A stretch of DNA of 32,606 bases. Origin: Clostridia bacterium. Lineage in GTDB: Bacteria; Bacillota; Clostridia; Christensenellales; Aristaeellaceae. The position numbers were made by a program, and so were the translations under genes. The notes below the pieces were generated by a model. The model worked only from the letters and a program-made list of their open reading frames with translations. It had not been told where the DNA came from and ran no database searches. The DNA lies in the NCBI GenBank assembly GCA_017404985.1, contig JAFRBK010000037.1, positions 1-32,606 of the forward strand, read 5' to 3'. Below, piece by piece: positions 9,161 to 18,497 of the stretch; the stretch's first letter is position 1; every line of letters starts with the position of its first letter.

Positions 9161-12100
9161 ATGCTTTATCCGAGATCAAACGACCCGACGCCGAATCCGG
9201 AGCTTTTCCGCAATCCCGGTTCCGAATACCGCTGCACCCCTTTCTGGGCCTGGAACTGTGACCTGGACGAAGGCCTGCTCCTGCGCGAAATCGGCTACAT
9301 GAAACAGATGGGGATGGGCGGGTTTCATATGCATACCCGAAGCGGCATGTCCGTTCCCTATCTGTCCGACGCGTTTATGGCGCGGATCCGCGCCTGCGTG
9401 GAAGAAGCCCGGAAAGAGGGCATGCTTGCCTGGCTGTATGACGAAGACCGCTGGCCGTCCGGATTCGCCGGAGGATATGTGACGGAAAAAGAAGAAAACC
9501 GCCAGCGTTTCCTGCTGCTGACGCCGAAGGACCCCCCGGCGGGCGAAGGCCGGCTGCTGGCCCGATACGAAGTACGGCTGGACAGCCGCGGCTCCCTGGC
9601 GGCATACCGCCGGCTCGCGGCAGGAGAAACCGCTTCCGGAACGGTATGGCACGCCGTGGAAAAAACCACGGCCCCGAGCCCCTGGTTCCATTTCCACGGC
9701 TACGCGGATACCATGAATCCCGCCGCCATCCGGGACTTTATCCGCATCACCCACGAGCGCTATCTGGAGGAGCTCGGCGACGACCTGGGAACCATATGCC
9801 CCGCGATTTTCACAGATGAGCCGCAGATGCCCCGAAAGATCAACCTTTCCCGCTCCGCGGACCTGCAGGACGTGCTGCTGGACTGGACCGGCGACCTGGA
9901 GGAAACCTACCGCGCCGCCTACGGTGAGAGCCTGCTCGACCGCCTGCCCGAAGTCGTCTGGGAGCAGCCGGAGGGCATTTCCCCCGTACGCTACAGGTAC
10001 TTTGACCATACGACGGAGCGCTTTGTATCCGCTTTCTGCGACCAGATCGGCGCCTGGTGCCGGGAGCACGGCATCCTGATGACCGGCCACATGATGGACG
10101 AACAAACGCTGGAAAGCCAGTCCCGCTCTGTCGGCGAGGCCATGCGCGCATACCGCGCGTTTACCCTGCCCGGCGTCGACCAGCTTTGCGACGGGCGCGA
10201 GTTCACCACCGTGAAGCAAGCAGCCTCCGCCGCGCATCAGCAGGGATGCCCGGGCGTGACCAGCGAGCTCTACGGCGTGACAAACTGGGATTTTGATTTC
10301 AAAGGGCACAAACTGCAGGGCGACTGGCAGGCTGCCCTCGGCGTGACCGTCCGCGTGCCCCACCTGTACTGGTGCTCCATGCACGGGGAAGCCAAGCGCG
10401 ACTACCCGGCATCCATCGGCCACCAGAGCTCCTGGTGGCGGGAATATCCATTTATCGAGGACCATTTTGCCCGCGTGAACACCCTGATGACCCGCGGAAA
10501 ACCCCTGATCCGCATCGGCGTGATCCATCCGGTGGAATCCTGCTGGATCGCCTTCGGCCCCGACGACCGCACCGGGCTGGCGCGCAGGGAGCTGGACCGC
10601 CGGTTTGCGGAACTGACCCGGTGGCTGCTGCAGGATACGCTGGACTTCGACTACATCTGCGAATCCACGCTTCCGAACCTGTTCCGGCCGGGAGACGCCT
10701 TCCGTGTCGGCGAGATGGGGTACGACGCAGTGATCGTACCCGGCTGCGACACACTTCGCCGCACGACGCTCGACGCGCTGCGGGCCTTCAGGGAACGCGG
10801 CGGCAGGGTGATCTTCCTCGGTTCCGCTCCGCGCTATGTTGACGCGCTGCCCAGCACGGAAGCGGAGCTTTTCAGCCGGGAATGCGAGCGCCTGCCCTGG
10901 AACCGGGTGCTGCTGAATGAAAGCCTCCTGCCCCTGCGGGAAATCCGCATCCGCACAAAGGACGGGCGACCGGCGGAGAGCCTGCTGAGCGCCATCCGGG
11001 AGGACGGCGATTGCCGCAATGTCTTCGTCGTCCACTCGGAGCCGGCCGTACACGGCAAACCGGACGAAGAGGAGGAATACGACATTTCCCTCACCGGGCT
11101 TTGGGCCGTGGAACAGTGGGATACGCTCACCGGCAAGATTTCCACGTATCCCGCCGAATATACGGAACAGACGACGGAGCTCACCTGGACATGCTGGGGG
11201 CAGGACAGCCTGCTGCTGCGGCTTACGCCCGCGGCCCGGGAAACCATCCGGCAGTCCGGAAGCCGGGAGGCTGAGCTGAACGGCAGCTACGGCATCCATA
11301 TGGCGGAAGAGCTGGCGCCGGACAGCGGAAGCAGCACGGAGCGCCTGCTGCCCCCGCCGGAGGAAATCATCCTCGGCGAAGACAACGTGCTGGTGCTCGA
11401 TACCGCCGAATGGCGGACCGACGACGGGCCCTGGGAGGCGCCGGAGGAAATGCTCCGCATCGGCATTCTCGCAAAGAACCGGCTGGGCATCTCCACCGCC
11501 GCGGCCTCCGGCGCGCAGCCGTGGGTGCTGCCGCCGGAACCCGCCGCGCACACCCTGTCGCTGCGGATCACGTTCCGCTCGGAAATTGAGATTCCTTCCG
11601 TACGCCTGGCACTGGAAGACGCGGAGGAGTGCCGCGTTCTGTTCAACGGCGCGCCGCTCAGCGGAGAACAGAACGGTTTCTTCACGGACGAAGCCATCCG
11701 CTGTTTCCCCGCCGGGCCTGTCCGGGCCGGGGTGAACACCATAGAAATCACCCGGCCGCTGGCCGCCGCCACCTGCACGGAAAACCTTTTCCTTCTGGGC
11801 AATTTCGGCGTCCGCGTGCGAGGTGCGGAAACCGTGCTGATTCCCGCCCCTCGCACGCTGTCCTACGGCGACTGGACCGTTCAGGGGCTCCCCTTCTATT
11901 CCGGCCCGCTCACATACCGCTGGCACCTTGCCGGCGGGGAACGCCTGCGCCTGCGGCTGGGGCTGTTTTCGGCGCCCTGCGTGACGGCGGAGCTGGACGG
12001 GAAACGCATCGCGAACCTTTCCCTGTCCCCGTCGGAGGCGGATCTCGGGCCGCTTGGGGAAGGCGAACACATTCTGGATATCACCGTGTACCCCAGCCGG

Positions 12101-12250
12101 ATCAATTCCTTCGGCACGTTCCACCTGAACGATTATTCCGTCCGCTGGTTCGGGCCGCAGGCATGGCGCAGCACCGGTATGCAATGGACACGCACATACC
12201 GGCTGGCGCCGTCCGGGCTGCTCAGCGAACCGCATCTGTTCAATTCCTGA
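9161..12250 (+). CDS. GH106-like glycoside hydrolase (alpha-L-rhamnosidase family)
   Basis: 1029 aa. The N-terminus matches the GH106/PF17132 type: PFWAWNCDLDEGLLLREIGY, then MGMGGFHMHTRSGM, then WLYDEDRWPSGFAGGYV. A (beta/alpha)8-like catalytic region (~1-450) includes a candidate acid in IFTDEPQ (~210). After it come a beta-galactosidase-trimerisation-like segment (IRIGVIHPVES, VIVPGCDTLRR) and C-terminal jelly-roll regions ending RWFGPQAWRSTGMQWTRTY. Characterised GH106 enzymes remove L-rhamnose, but many relatives are untested, so rhamnosidase is a family-level guess. No signal peptide. AAAGGAGG overlaps the end of the GH38 gene. It is the last gene of the operon, 32 bp from the converging GH38-like gene. 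Confidence 0.75.
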   Translation: MLYPRSNDPTPNPELFRNPGSEYRCTPFWAWNCDLDEGLLLREIGYMKQMGMGGFHMHTRSGMSVPYLSDAFMARIRACVEEARKEGMLAWLYDEDRWPSGFAGGYVTEKEENRQRFLLLTPKDPPAGEGRLLARYEVRLDSRGSLAAYRRLAAGETASGTVWHAVEKTTAPSPWFHFHGYADTMNPAAIRDFIRITHERYLEELGDDLGTICPAIFTDEPQMPRKINLSRSADLQDVLLDWTGDLEETYRAAYGESLLDRLPEVVWEQPEGISPVRYRYFDHTTERFVSAFCDQIGAWCREHGILMTGHMMDEQTLESQSRSVGEAMRAYRAFTLPGVDQLCDGREFTTVKQAASAAHQQGCPGVTSELYGVTNWDFDFKGHKLQGDWQAALGVTVRVPHLYWCSMHGEAKRDYPASIGHQSSWWREYPFIEDHFARVNTLMTRGKPLIRIGVIHPVESCWIAFGPDDRTGLARRELDRRFAELTRWLLQDTLDFDYICESTLPNLFRPGDAFRVGEMGYDAVIVPGCDTLRRTTLDALRAFRERGGRVIFLGSAPRYVDALPSTEAELFSRECERLPWNRVLLNESLLPLREIRIRTKDGRPAESLLSAIREDGDCRNVFVVHSEPAVHGKPDEEEEYDISLTGLWAVEQWDTLTGKISTYPAEYTEQTTELTWTCWGQDSLLLRLTPAARETIRQSGSREAELNGSYGIHMAEELAPDSGSSTERLLPPPEEIILGEDNVLVLDTAEWRTDDGPWEAPEEMLRIGILAKNRLGISTAAASGAQPWVLPPEPAAHTLSLRITFRSEIEIPSVRLALEDAEECRVLFNGAPLSGEQNGFFTDEAIRCFPAGPVRAGVNTIEITRPLAAATCTENLFLLGNFGVRVRGAETVLIPAPRTLSYGDWTVQGLPFYSGPLTYRWHLAGGERLRLRLGLFSAPCVTAELDGKRIANLSLSPSEADLGPLGEGEHILDITVYPSRINSFGTFHLNDYSVRWFGPQAWRSTGMQWTRTYRLAPSGLLSEPHLFNS

Positions 12251-12282
12251 GAGAAAGGAGAAAAACCTGTTCAGGTTCCTGC

Positions 12283-14745
12283 CTACAGTTCCAGCACCGG
12301 CAGCCCGGCCGCCAGCGCCGCGCTGCGGCGGAACTGTTCCGCCGGATCCCCGGGCGGCTCCAGCGTGACGATATAGCGGAACTCATGCCAGCCGCCCAGG
12401 TCCGCCGCGAAATTGGTTTCCCAGTAGTTATTCATCACCCGGCTGCGGATTTCCGCCCGGTTCAGCCCGGTGCTTTGCCCGCCACACAACGTGACGGGCC
12501 CTTTTTCGCCCTCCCCGAAGGACACCAGCGGCACATCCGGGCAGGTGACCAGCAGGTCGAAATCCCTGCCGCGGCGAAGCACGCCGTTCTGCAGGCACCA
12601 GAAGGCCTGGCAGGTGCCCGGGAGCTGGTCCAGCCCGGGGCGGATCACACAGCCGGTTTTATCAATCCAGGTTTCGTCGTCCCCGCCCGCTGTAAACGGC
12701 ATCACCAGCTGAATCTCCTCCGCGTCCGGACAGCTTTTTTTCCGGATCCGCAGCCGCACGTCCAGCCGACGGATCTGCCGGTAAACCTTCAGGTCAACCT
12801 GGCACTCATCCGTTCCTTCCAGGCTGTATTCCGCCCGCAGCGTCACGGAAACGCTGCCGTTTTCCGCAACGGAGAACCGCGTCGGCCGCGCGGCGTACTC
12901 CCGGGTATTCACGGTTTCCCGGCGGCGGCCCATCTTGCGCCGCGAGGAGGTTACCGGCCCCGCGGACGGCGTAACCCGGTACAGGCAGGCAAAGGCGCCG
13001 AAGCGGGAAGCCGGATCCAGCAGTTCCCGCCCGGTTTGCCTGTCCGTGATGGAAGCGAACCCTTTCACCGGATCCGTGCGCACCGTGAAGCAGGCGGTTT
13101 CCACCATCTCCGGCAGCGCAAGCCCCTCCAGCCCCGCCTGGTCCGTGATTGCGTCCGCGCACATTCCGGGCGTATGCCCGGCCATCTCCCGGCCCGCCGG
13201 CGCATATTCCAGCCGCAGTTCCCGGCTCTCCCCGGGATTCAGGCTGAGCACAGCCTCCGCCAGGCGCCCGCGGGGCCCGGGGCCCGTCTGGGTCGGCAAA
13301 AGCAGGCCGGATTCCGCATCCCGCAGCGCCAGCGGGCGATCCTGCTGGCGGCATCCGTCCGGGTATTCCCAGCCCAGCAGCGGCACAGCTGCCGGCATGG
13401 CAACCGGGAAGGGATACGGATTGACAACCCGCGCGCGGCCCGGGCGATCCGGCCGGATGGCGCGGTTTCCGAGCCCCGCCAGGACGCCGTCCAGCAGCGC
13501 ATTTGCAGCGGTGTTCGCGTTCACGGCGAAGGCTGCCTTTTTCATGTTCATGGAACTGACCAGCGTGCTGTACGGATCGGAAACGGAAGCGGAATGCCCC
13601 CAGGTATGCTCCGCGTACATCATCAGGTTTTCCCCGGCCTGCCGCCGGAGCGCATCATCCGAATACCTCCCGCCGGGATCCAGCAGGGCGGCGAGATTCC
13701 GGCACCGCTGGGCCTCCCGGTACAGCTTCACCGCATCCGGTGTGGAGCCGACGCCGTCCGCCCACCAGTCGGTCCAGTCGCCGGCGTAAGCGGGAATCTC
13801 CGCTCCGGCGGCTTCCAGCTTCCGGAAGAAAGCATCCAGCGTCGTCATCCGCAGCACCACCTTGCCGCCGAAAAGGCGGTTCAGCCGGTTGATCCGCTCC
13901 GCCACGCGCCCGTTCGGCGGGGAATTGTCCGACAGGATGCCGCTCACAAACACAGGCACGAAATCCAGCGGCCAGCCGGATTCTTCCAGGCCGGCCAGGT
14001 ACCGCGTGATCCGCTTCTGCGCGACTTCCGTTTCCTGCCGGTCCGTGGTTTCCGCGTCGGCGGTAAAGAGCCTGCCGCTCTCAATATCCCGCAGGATATC
14101 GTCCTCCAGCATGAAGGAAGAGGTGCCCCGGGGGCACAGCCCCAGCACATGGCCCCAGTGATAATGCTCACCGCAGAAAACGAGCACGCTTTTTCCCGCC
14201 GGCCCGACCCAGCGGAAGAACGCCGGATTCCGATACAGGGGATACATCCCATGGTGGGTATGCAGGGCGCTGTAGAAATAGCGCACGCCCGCATCCGCAA
14301 GCAGGTCCGGAAGCGCGGCGGAATAGCCGTTCACATCCGCCGTCATGGCGCTGCGGATTGCCAGCCCGTTTTCCCGGGCCCAGTTTTCAGCCCGCTCCAG
14401 GTGCTCCCGGAGCACGGCTTCATCGATCAGGTCGGTCAGGTTCAGGTAAGACGCGCTCAGCCCGATGCGCCCCTCCCGGACATAACGGACCAGATCCTCC
14501 CTGTCCTTTGGGCCCGCCGCTTTCAGGAACTGTTCCACCTGCCAGTGGTTCTCGCACTGCCAGCAGAAGCCCTGCTGTTCCTCCGCCTCTCCGGCGTCAA
14601 TCCGGCGCAGAATGTCCACCGCGCCGAGCAGGAAGCCCGCGTGCTGGCGGGCCGCCAGTTCCTGCCGGACCGTATACCCGACATCCGTATGGGAATGGTG
14701 CAGCACGTCAATCTGCCACGTTCTCCGCAACTCCTTCATGCGCAT
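12283..14745 (-). CDS. Second GH38-like alpha-mannosidase
   Basis: 820 aa from the ATG at 14745, chosen because AAAGGA sits 6 bp upstream and the GH38 core begins at once (LHHSHTDVGYT, metal ligands His19 and Asp21). The open frame extends further upstream but crosses the hairpin at 14795-14824. The probable nucleophile is Asp137 in TADVNGYSAALPDLL. YAEHTWGHSAS matches the later His motif of the family. It is shorter than and only distantly like the first GH38, and lacks its N-terminal beta domain, so a different linkage specificity is likely. No signal peptide. It lies downstream of the ABC transporter genes on the same strand, separated by a strong hairpin, so it probably acts on the imported ligand and is expressed below the binding protein. 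Confidence 0.85.
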   Translation of the reverse strand: MRMKELRRTWQIDVLHHSHTDVGYTVRQELAARQHAGFLLGAVDILRRIDAGEAEEQQGFCWQCENHWQVEQFLKAAGPKDREDLVRYVREGRIGLSASYLNLTDLIDEAVLREHLERAENWARENGLAIRSAMTADVNGYSAALPDLLADAGVRYFYSALHTHHGMYPLYRNPAFFRWVGPAGKSVLVFCGEHYHWGHVLGLCPRGTSSFMLEDDILRDIESGRLFTADAETTDRQETEVAQKRITRYLAGLEESGWPLDFVPVFVSGILSDNSPPNGRVAERINRLNRLFGGKVVLRMTTLDAFFRKLEAAGAEIPAYAGDWTDWWADGVGSTPDAVKLYREAQRCRNLAALLDPGGRYSDDALRRQAGENLMMYAEHTWGHSASVSDPYSTLVSSMNMKKAAFAVNANTAANALLDGVLAGLGNRAIRPDRPGRARVVNPYPFPVAMPAAVPLLGWEYPDGCRQQDRPLALRDAESGLLLPTQTGPGPRGRLAEAVLSLNPGESRELRLEYAPAGREMAGHTPGMCADAITDQAGLEGLALPEMVETACFTVRTDPVKGFASITDRQTGRELLDPASRFGAFACLYRVTPSAGPVTSSRRKMGRRRETVNTREYAARPTRFSVAENGSVSVTLRAEYSLEGTDECQVDLKVYRQIRRLDVRLRIRKKSCPDAEEIQLVMPFTAGGDDETWIDKTGCVIRPGLDQLPGTCQAFWCLQNGVLRRGRDFDLLVTCPDVPLVSFGEGEKGPVTLCGGQSTGLNRAEIRSRVMNNYWETNFAADLGGWHEFRYIVTLEPPGDPAEQFRRSAALAAGLPVLEL

Positions 14746-14785
14746 CTTCTGTCCTTTCGCATGTTTTTGCTTTACAAGCCAATGA

Positions 14786-14824
14786 TTTGAAACAGGGGCT
14801 GCCGCGAAAACCCGCGGCAGCCCC
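14786..14824 (-). terminator. Strong hairpin, probable (partial) terminator after the binding-protein gene
   Basis: GGGGCTGCCGCG (14795-14806) pairs perfectly over 12 bp with CGCGGCAGCCCC (14813-14824) around a 6-nt loop. On the minus strand it is followed by TGTTTC, a weak T tract, 19 nt after the binding-protein stop. The GH38-like gene lies beyond it, so it may act as an attenuator or as an mRNA 3'-end stabiliser. Confidence 0.7.
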
Positions 14825-14843
14825 TTCTCAGGGTGCTCCAAAA

Positions 14844-16472
14844 TTACTGGGCTGCATACCATGCGTTTGCTTCGTCGGTCAGCGTCTGTCCGCCGGCATT
14901 CAGCCATTCCTGTACAAAGTCATCCCAGGTGTCCAGGGAACGTTCGCCGCGGATGAAGGCGGTAAACGCTTCGTCGCGGATGGTGTTCAGTTCGCCGAAC
15001 AGGTCGTTGCTCGGGAGCGTTTCCGTCACGACATCCTGGATATAGCTGTTATACTGATCCTTCTTGAACCAGTTCAGGCGGTTCGCGATGGATTTGTCAT
15101 TGTAGAAGGCCAGGTCATAGCCCAGCTTGGAGAAGGCGCGGTCGGCGCCGTACAGGCTGCGGCAGCCCCAGACGCCCACGGCGTTCAGTTCGTCGTTGCC
15201 CAGGAGGCGCTGAATCGTGCCGTCATCGTTCTTCGTATAGTGTTCCCCTTCGATGCCGGCAAAGGCGAGCATATAGAGTTCGTCATCCGTCGCGAAGGCG
15301 TTCATGATTTTGAAGATCAGGGCCAGCTTCTCATCGGACATGCTGGCGTTGTACACGGCGCTCTCGCTGACAGCCACGGGCGTGCCGACCACCCAGCCGT
15401 AATCGCCGCTGGGGCCTGCCGGCCACGGGCCGTAAACAAAGGTGGAATCCGCGCCGTTCACTTCCCAGTATTCCGTCGCGCAGCGTCCACCGGCGTCATC
15501 CGGGCCGGTGACGCCCTTCAGGCGGTAGTGGTCGATGGACGCGTTGGCGCTGGCGCCGTACAGACCGGTGACCATGCCGTGGGAAATGGCCCAGTAGCTG
15601 CCTTCCACGGATTCCTTGCCGGCCACGAATTCCTTGTCGATCAGGCCCTTCGCGTACATATCCGCGAGGATCCCGACCACGGTCTTCGCATCATCGGTCA
15701 CGTCGCCGTTCACCACTTTGCCGTCCCGAATCGTCCAGTAGGCGCTGCTTCCGGAATAACCGGTGCCCAGGCCATAGGAGCCGAACAGCGCCTTCATCGC
15801 CGTGATGGAGCAGCCATAGGTGTCATCCTGGCCGTCGCCGTCCGGGTCTTCCTTCGTGAAGCGCTCCATCAGGGCAACGAATTCATCCACAGTTTTCGGC
15901 AGGGTTTCCTCCGTGACGCCCAGCTTCTCCAGCCAGTCGCCGCGGTAGATCAGGGTTTTGTAGGGCATGGATCCGTCCGGCTTGAAGGACGGGACCACGA
16001 CCATTTTGCCGTCCCGCATGGAGGCTTTTCTCCAGGCTTCGACGTCGGCCTTCAGGTCGCCGTAGGCGGCGCCGCCCATGATGAACTCATACACATCCGG
16101 AGCATTCTCTTTGAAGAACGCCTCGTCCCAGGTCTTGATGGCGCCCTGGTCATAATAGGTGTTCAGCATGGTGGTGCTCGAGGCCAGGAAGACATCGGGC
16201 GCCGTGGCCAGGTCGTTCAGCCGGGGGTTCAGGATTTCCGTGTAGTTGGCATTTTCAATATAGACCACTTCAATGTCCACATTGATGCCGTGCTTTTCCT
16301 TGAGCATTTTCTCCACAGCGGGGGTAATGACATCCTTGTCATGGTCAACCGGGCCGAACATGTAGCCTGCCACAGAAATCTTGACAGGTTCATCATCGGC
16401 CACAGCGGTCGGCGCCAGCGCGACGAGCATCATCAGCGCAAGCAGCAGTGCGAGAATACGGGTACCTTTCAT
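14844..16472 (-). CDS. ABC sugar transporter, extracellular solute-binding protein
   Basis: 542 aa, the size of LplA/YtcQ-type oligosaccharide-binding proteins. The ATG at 16472 is preceded by AAAGGAGGT, the best ribosome binding site of the operon, fitting the high output binding proteins need. Residues 1-26 are a signal peptide (LALLLALMMLVALAPTAVA, cleavage before DDEP). There is no lipobox cysteine, unlike most Gram-positive binding proteins. The mature part shows the periplasmic-binding fold: NVDIEVVYIENANYTEILN, LATAPDVFLASSTTML, then GDWLEKLGVTEETLPKTVDEF and an acidic DPDGDGQDDTYG loop that may bind calcium. It captures the sugar and delivers it to the two permeases encoded upstream. 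Substrate unknown; the context suggests a mannose-containing oligosaccharide. Confidence 0.9.
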   Translation of the reverse strand: MKGTRILALLLALMMLVALAPTAVADDEPVKISVAGYMFGPVDHDKDVITPAVEKMLKEKHGINVDIEVVYIENANYTEILNPRLNDLATAPDVFLASSTTMLNTYYDQGAIKTWDEAFFKENAPDVYEFIMGGAAYGDLKADVEAWRKASMRDGKMVVVPSFKPDGSMPYKTLIYRGDWLEKLGVTEETLPKTVDEFVALMERFTKEDPDGDGQDDTYGCSITAMKALFGSYGLGTGYSGSSAYWTIRDGKVVNGDVTDDAKTVVGILADMYAKGLIDKEFVAGKESVEGSYWAISHGMVTGLYGASANASIDHYRLKGVTGPDDAGGRCATEYWEVNGADSTFVYGPWPAGPSGDYGWVVGTPVAVSESAVYNASMSDEKLALIFKIMNAFATDDELYMLAFAGIEGEHYTKNDDGTIQRLLGNDELNAVGVWGCRSLYGADRAFSKLGYDLAFYNDKSIANRLNWFKKDQYNSYIQDVVTETLPSNDLFGELNTIRDEAFTAFIRGERSLDTWDDFVQEWLNAGGQTLTDEANAWYAAQ

Positions 16473-16504
16473 GTTTCTACCTCCTTTTAATTTCAGAAAG
16501 GATT

Positions 16505-17386
16505 TCATCCTTTCAGAGATCCGATCATAATGCCCTTCACGAAGAACTTCTGCACAAAGGGATACGCGCACAGAATCGGGAACGTCGTGACAAAGATGCA
16601 GGCGGCCTTCAGGCCCTCCGAGGAGACGACCGACTCGATTTCCGCCGCGTTGGCCGCGGCGCTGGTGTCCAGGATTTCCTTGGAGCCGGTCAGGATGATC
16701 CGCCGCAACACGATCTGCAGCGTAAACTTGGTGTCGTCCGAGATATAGATCAGCACATCGAACCAGCTGTTCCAGTGCCCGACCACGAGCCAAAGGGCGA
16801 CCGTCGCCAGGATCGGCTTGGACAGGGGCAGCACAAACTGCAGGAAGATCCGGAAACGCCCGGCGCCGTCGATCAGACAGCTTTCCTCAATTTCCTCCGG
16901 CAGGGACTGGAAATAATTGCGGATGATCACCATATTGTAAGCGCTGATCAGCCCCGGCAGGATCATGGACGAGTATGTGTTCAGCAGCCCCAGGTCCTTA
17001 ACCAGCAGGTAATTCGGAATCAGGCCGCCGGAAAAAAACATCGTGAAAATGATGAAAAACGTCCAGAACGTACGGTGCGGGAAAAAACGCTTGCTGAGCA
17101 CATAGGCGCCCATCGCAGTGAAGAAGAGCTGCAGCACCGTGCCGATCACCGTGCGGATGAGGGTATTCTTGTATCCCATCCAGATATAGCGGTTGCCGAC
17201 CACCCGGGCGTAATTGTCCCACGTCAGCTCCTTCGGATACAACAACAGGCCGCCCTTTGTGGCGATATGGCTGGGGGACAGGCTCAGGTTCAACAGATGC
17301 CAGAAGGCGACCACGATGGTTGCGCACAGCATCGTGAGGATCAGGTAAATCAGGGCTTTGCCGAAGGTAAACCGTTTCTGTATCAC
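16505..17386 (-). CDS. ABC sugar transporter permease (YtcP/LplC type)
   Basis: 293 aa inner-membrane protein with about six hydrophobic segments. It begins with GTG (17386), 13 bp after the previous permease stop. The EAA loop that docks to the ATPase is EEIEESCLIDGAGRFRIFLQ (~residues 190-209). The KELTWDNYARVV segment after the first helix and the C-terminal PFVQKFFVKGIMIGSLKG are typical of this CUT1 subgroup. It forms the channel with the neighbouring permease. No ATPase gene occurs in the window, so a shared MsmX-like ATPase encoded elsewhere is probable, as known for related systems. Confidence 0.93.
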   Translation of the reverse strand: MIQKRFTFGKALIYLILTMLCATIVVAFWHLLNLSLSPSHIATKGGLLLYPKELTWDNYARVVGNRYIWMGYKNTLIRTVIGTVLQLFFTAMGAYVLSKRFFPHRTFWTFFIIFTMFFSGGLIPNYLLVKDLGLLNTYSSMILPGLISAYNMVIIRNYFQSLPEEIEESCLIDGAGRFRIFLQFVLPLSKPILATVALWLVVGHWNSWFDVLIYISDDTKFTLQIVLRRIILTGSKEILDTSAAANAAEIESVVSSEGLKAACIFVTTFPILCAYPFVQKFFVKGIMIGSLKG

Positions 17387-17399
17387 TTGAGGCGCCCCC

Positions 17400-18362
17400 T
17401 CACCAGATGCCTTCGCCGCTGATTTTGCGGGTAATCAGATTCGTCCCCACCACCAGCACAAAGGCAATCACATTCTTGAAGAGGCCGACCGCGGTCGCGA
17501 GCGAATACTTCATATCGCCCAGGCCATAGCGGTACACATAGGTGTCGATGATATCGCCGGTCTGGTACACGGCGCTGTTATACAGGTTGAACACCTGGTC
17601 AAAGCCGGCATCCATGATGGAGCCGACGCTCAGGATCAGCATGATCACGATCGTGCTCACCAGCGAAGGAATCGTGATATAGCGCGTGCACTGCCAGCGG
17701 GTCGCCCCGTCCACCGTCGCGGCTTCGTACAGGGTCGGGTCGATCCCGGCGATCGTCGCGAGGTACAGGATGGAGGACCAGCCGACATTCTTCCAGATAT
17801 CCGTAACGATCAGCGTCCCGCGGAAATACTTGTTGTTGCCGAGGAAATAAATGGACTCCTTCACCCCGAAAACATCCCGCAGGATGGCATTCACGGCGCC
17901 GTTGTTCGGCGAAAGCAGCTGCTGGAACATGCCGGCCAGCACGACCCAGCTCAGAAAATGGGGCAGATAGGAAATCGTCTGGACTGATTTCTTGAAGCGC
18001 GCATGGGTCACCTCATTGAGCATCAGCGCCAGAATGATCGGCGCGGGAAAACCGAACAGCAGCTTCAGCCCGCTGATCGTCAACGTATTCCGGACCGACC
18101 GGGCAAAGGTGGGGGTGTTGAAGGCCTTTGTAAAATTATCCAGCCCGACCCAGGCGCTGCCGAAGATGCCCTGGCTGATCTTGTAATTCTTGAAAGCGAT
18201 CACGATGCCGCCCATGGGGATATACTTGAAGATGAAGAAATAAACCACCACGGGGATGAACATCAGCGTCAGCGCCGGATATTTCCTGTAGCCCGCGAAT
18301 CCGTGAAGCCAGCGCCTGAAGGCGTTTTCCCGCTTCGGAACCCGCGTATCAATGACGGACAC
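17400..18362 (-). CDS. ABC sugar transporter permease (YteP/LplB type)
   Basis: 320 aa when started at the GTG at 18362, which has GGGGAGG 8 bp upstream. An in-frame ATG further upstream lacks such a site and would give an odd N-terminal extension. The N-terminus (RKYPALTLMFIPVVVYFFIF then YIPMGGIVIAFKNY) is diagnostic of the LplB/YteP group. The EAA loop is LYEAATVDGATRWQCTRYI, and the end ITRKISGEGIW is also typical. First gene of the transporter operon. Its promoter has a TACAAT -10 and an upstream element shared with the glycyl radical enzyme promoter, so expression is probably under the adjacent AraC protein. Confidence 0.93.
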   Translation of the reverse strand: MSVIDTRVPKRENAFRRWLHGFAGYRKYPALTLMFIPVVVYFFIFKYIPMGGIVIAFKNYKISQGIFGSAWVGLDNFTKAFNTPTFARSVRNTLTISGLKLLFGFPAPIILALMLNEVTHARFKKSVQTISYLPHFLSWVVLAGMFQQLLSPNNGAVNAILRDVFGVKESIYFLGNNKYFRGTLIVTDIWKNVGWSSILYLATIAGIDPTLYEAATVDGATRWQCTRYITIPSLVSTIVIMLILSVGSIMDAGFDQVFNLYNSAVYQTGDIIDTYVYRYGLGDMKYSLATAVGLFKNVIAFVLVVGTNLITRKISGEGIW

Positions 18363-18418
18363 GGCCCATTCCTCCCCTGTCGGCATATGTATTTCAGACA
18401 AGCAATCATGCTGTGAAA

Positions 18419-18424
18419 ATTGTA
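18419..18424 (-). promoter_or_regulatory. -10 box of the ABC transporter operon
   Basis: On the minus strand TACAAT lies at 18419-18424, about 57 bp before the GTG start. The -35 region is poor (TTCTCG at 18442-18447), as expected for an activator-dependent promoter. Confidence 0.5.
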
Positions 18425-18445
18425 TCAACAACTGCCATGGGCGAG

Positions 18446-18482
18446 AAGTGCCGCAGCGAATCTAAAATGTGCAAAAGTTAAG
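18446..18482 (-). promoter_or_regulatory. Candidate AraC-family operator upstream of the ABC transporter
   Basis: On the minus strand CTTAACTTTTGCACATTTT (18464-18482) is followed after 12 bp by GCACTT (18446-18451). It ends 39 bp before the -10 box. The same arrangement, 16/19 identical and in the same orientation, precedes the glycyl radical enzyme gene. The TGCA and GGCA cores are 21 bp apart, the half-site spacing usual for AraC-family activators. Confidence 0.6.
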
Positions 18483-18497
18483 AATCGGGAAGACGCG

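Noticed and set aside
9176-12235. 1019-codon minus-strand open frame
   Set aside because: It mirrors the GH106-like gene codon for codon, encodes low-complexity Gly/Ala/Arg/Gln-rich sequence and has no known motif. It is a by-product of high GC content.
12264-12277. AACCTG/CAGGTT palindrome as terminator between convergent genes
   Set aside because: Only a 6-bp stem with a 2-nt loop and no T tract.
11629-14790. 1053-codon plus-strand open frame
   Set aside because: Runs opposite the second GH38-like gene, crosses the convergent junction and encodes Arg/Pro/Ala-rich sequence without motifs. The RBS-like AAAGGAG at 12254-12260 does not lead to a credible gene.
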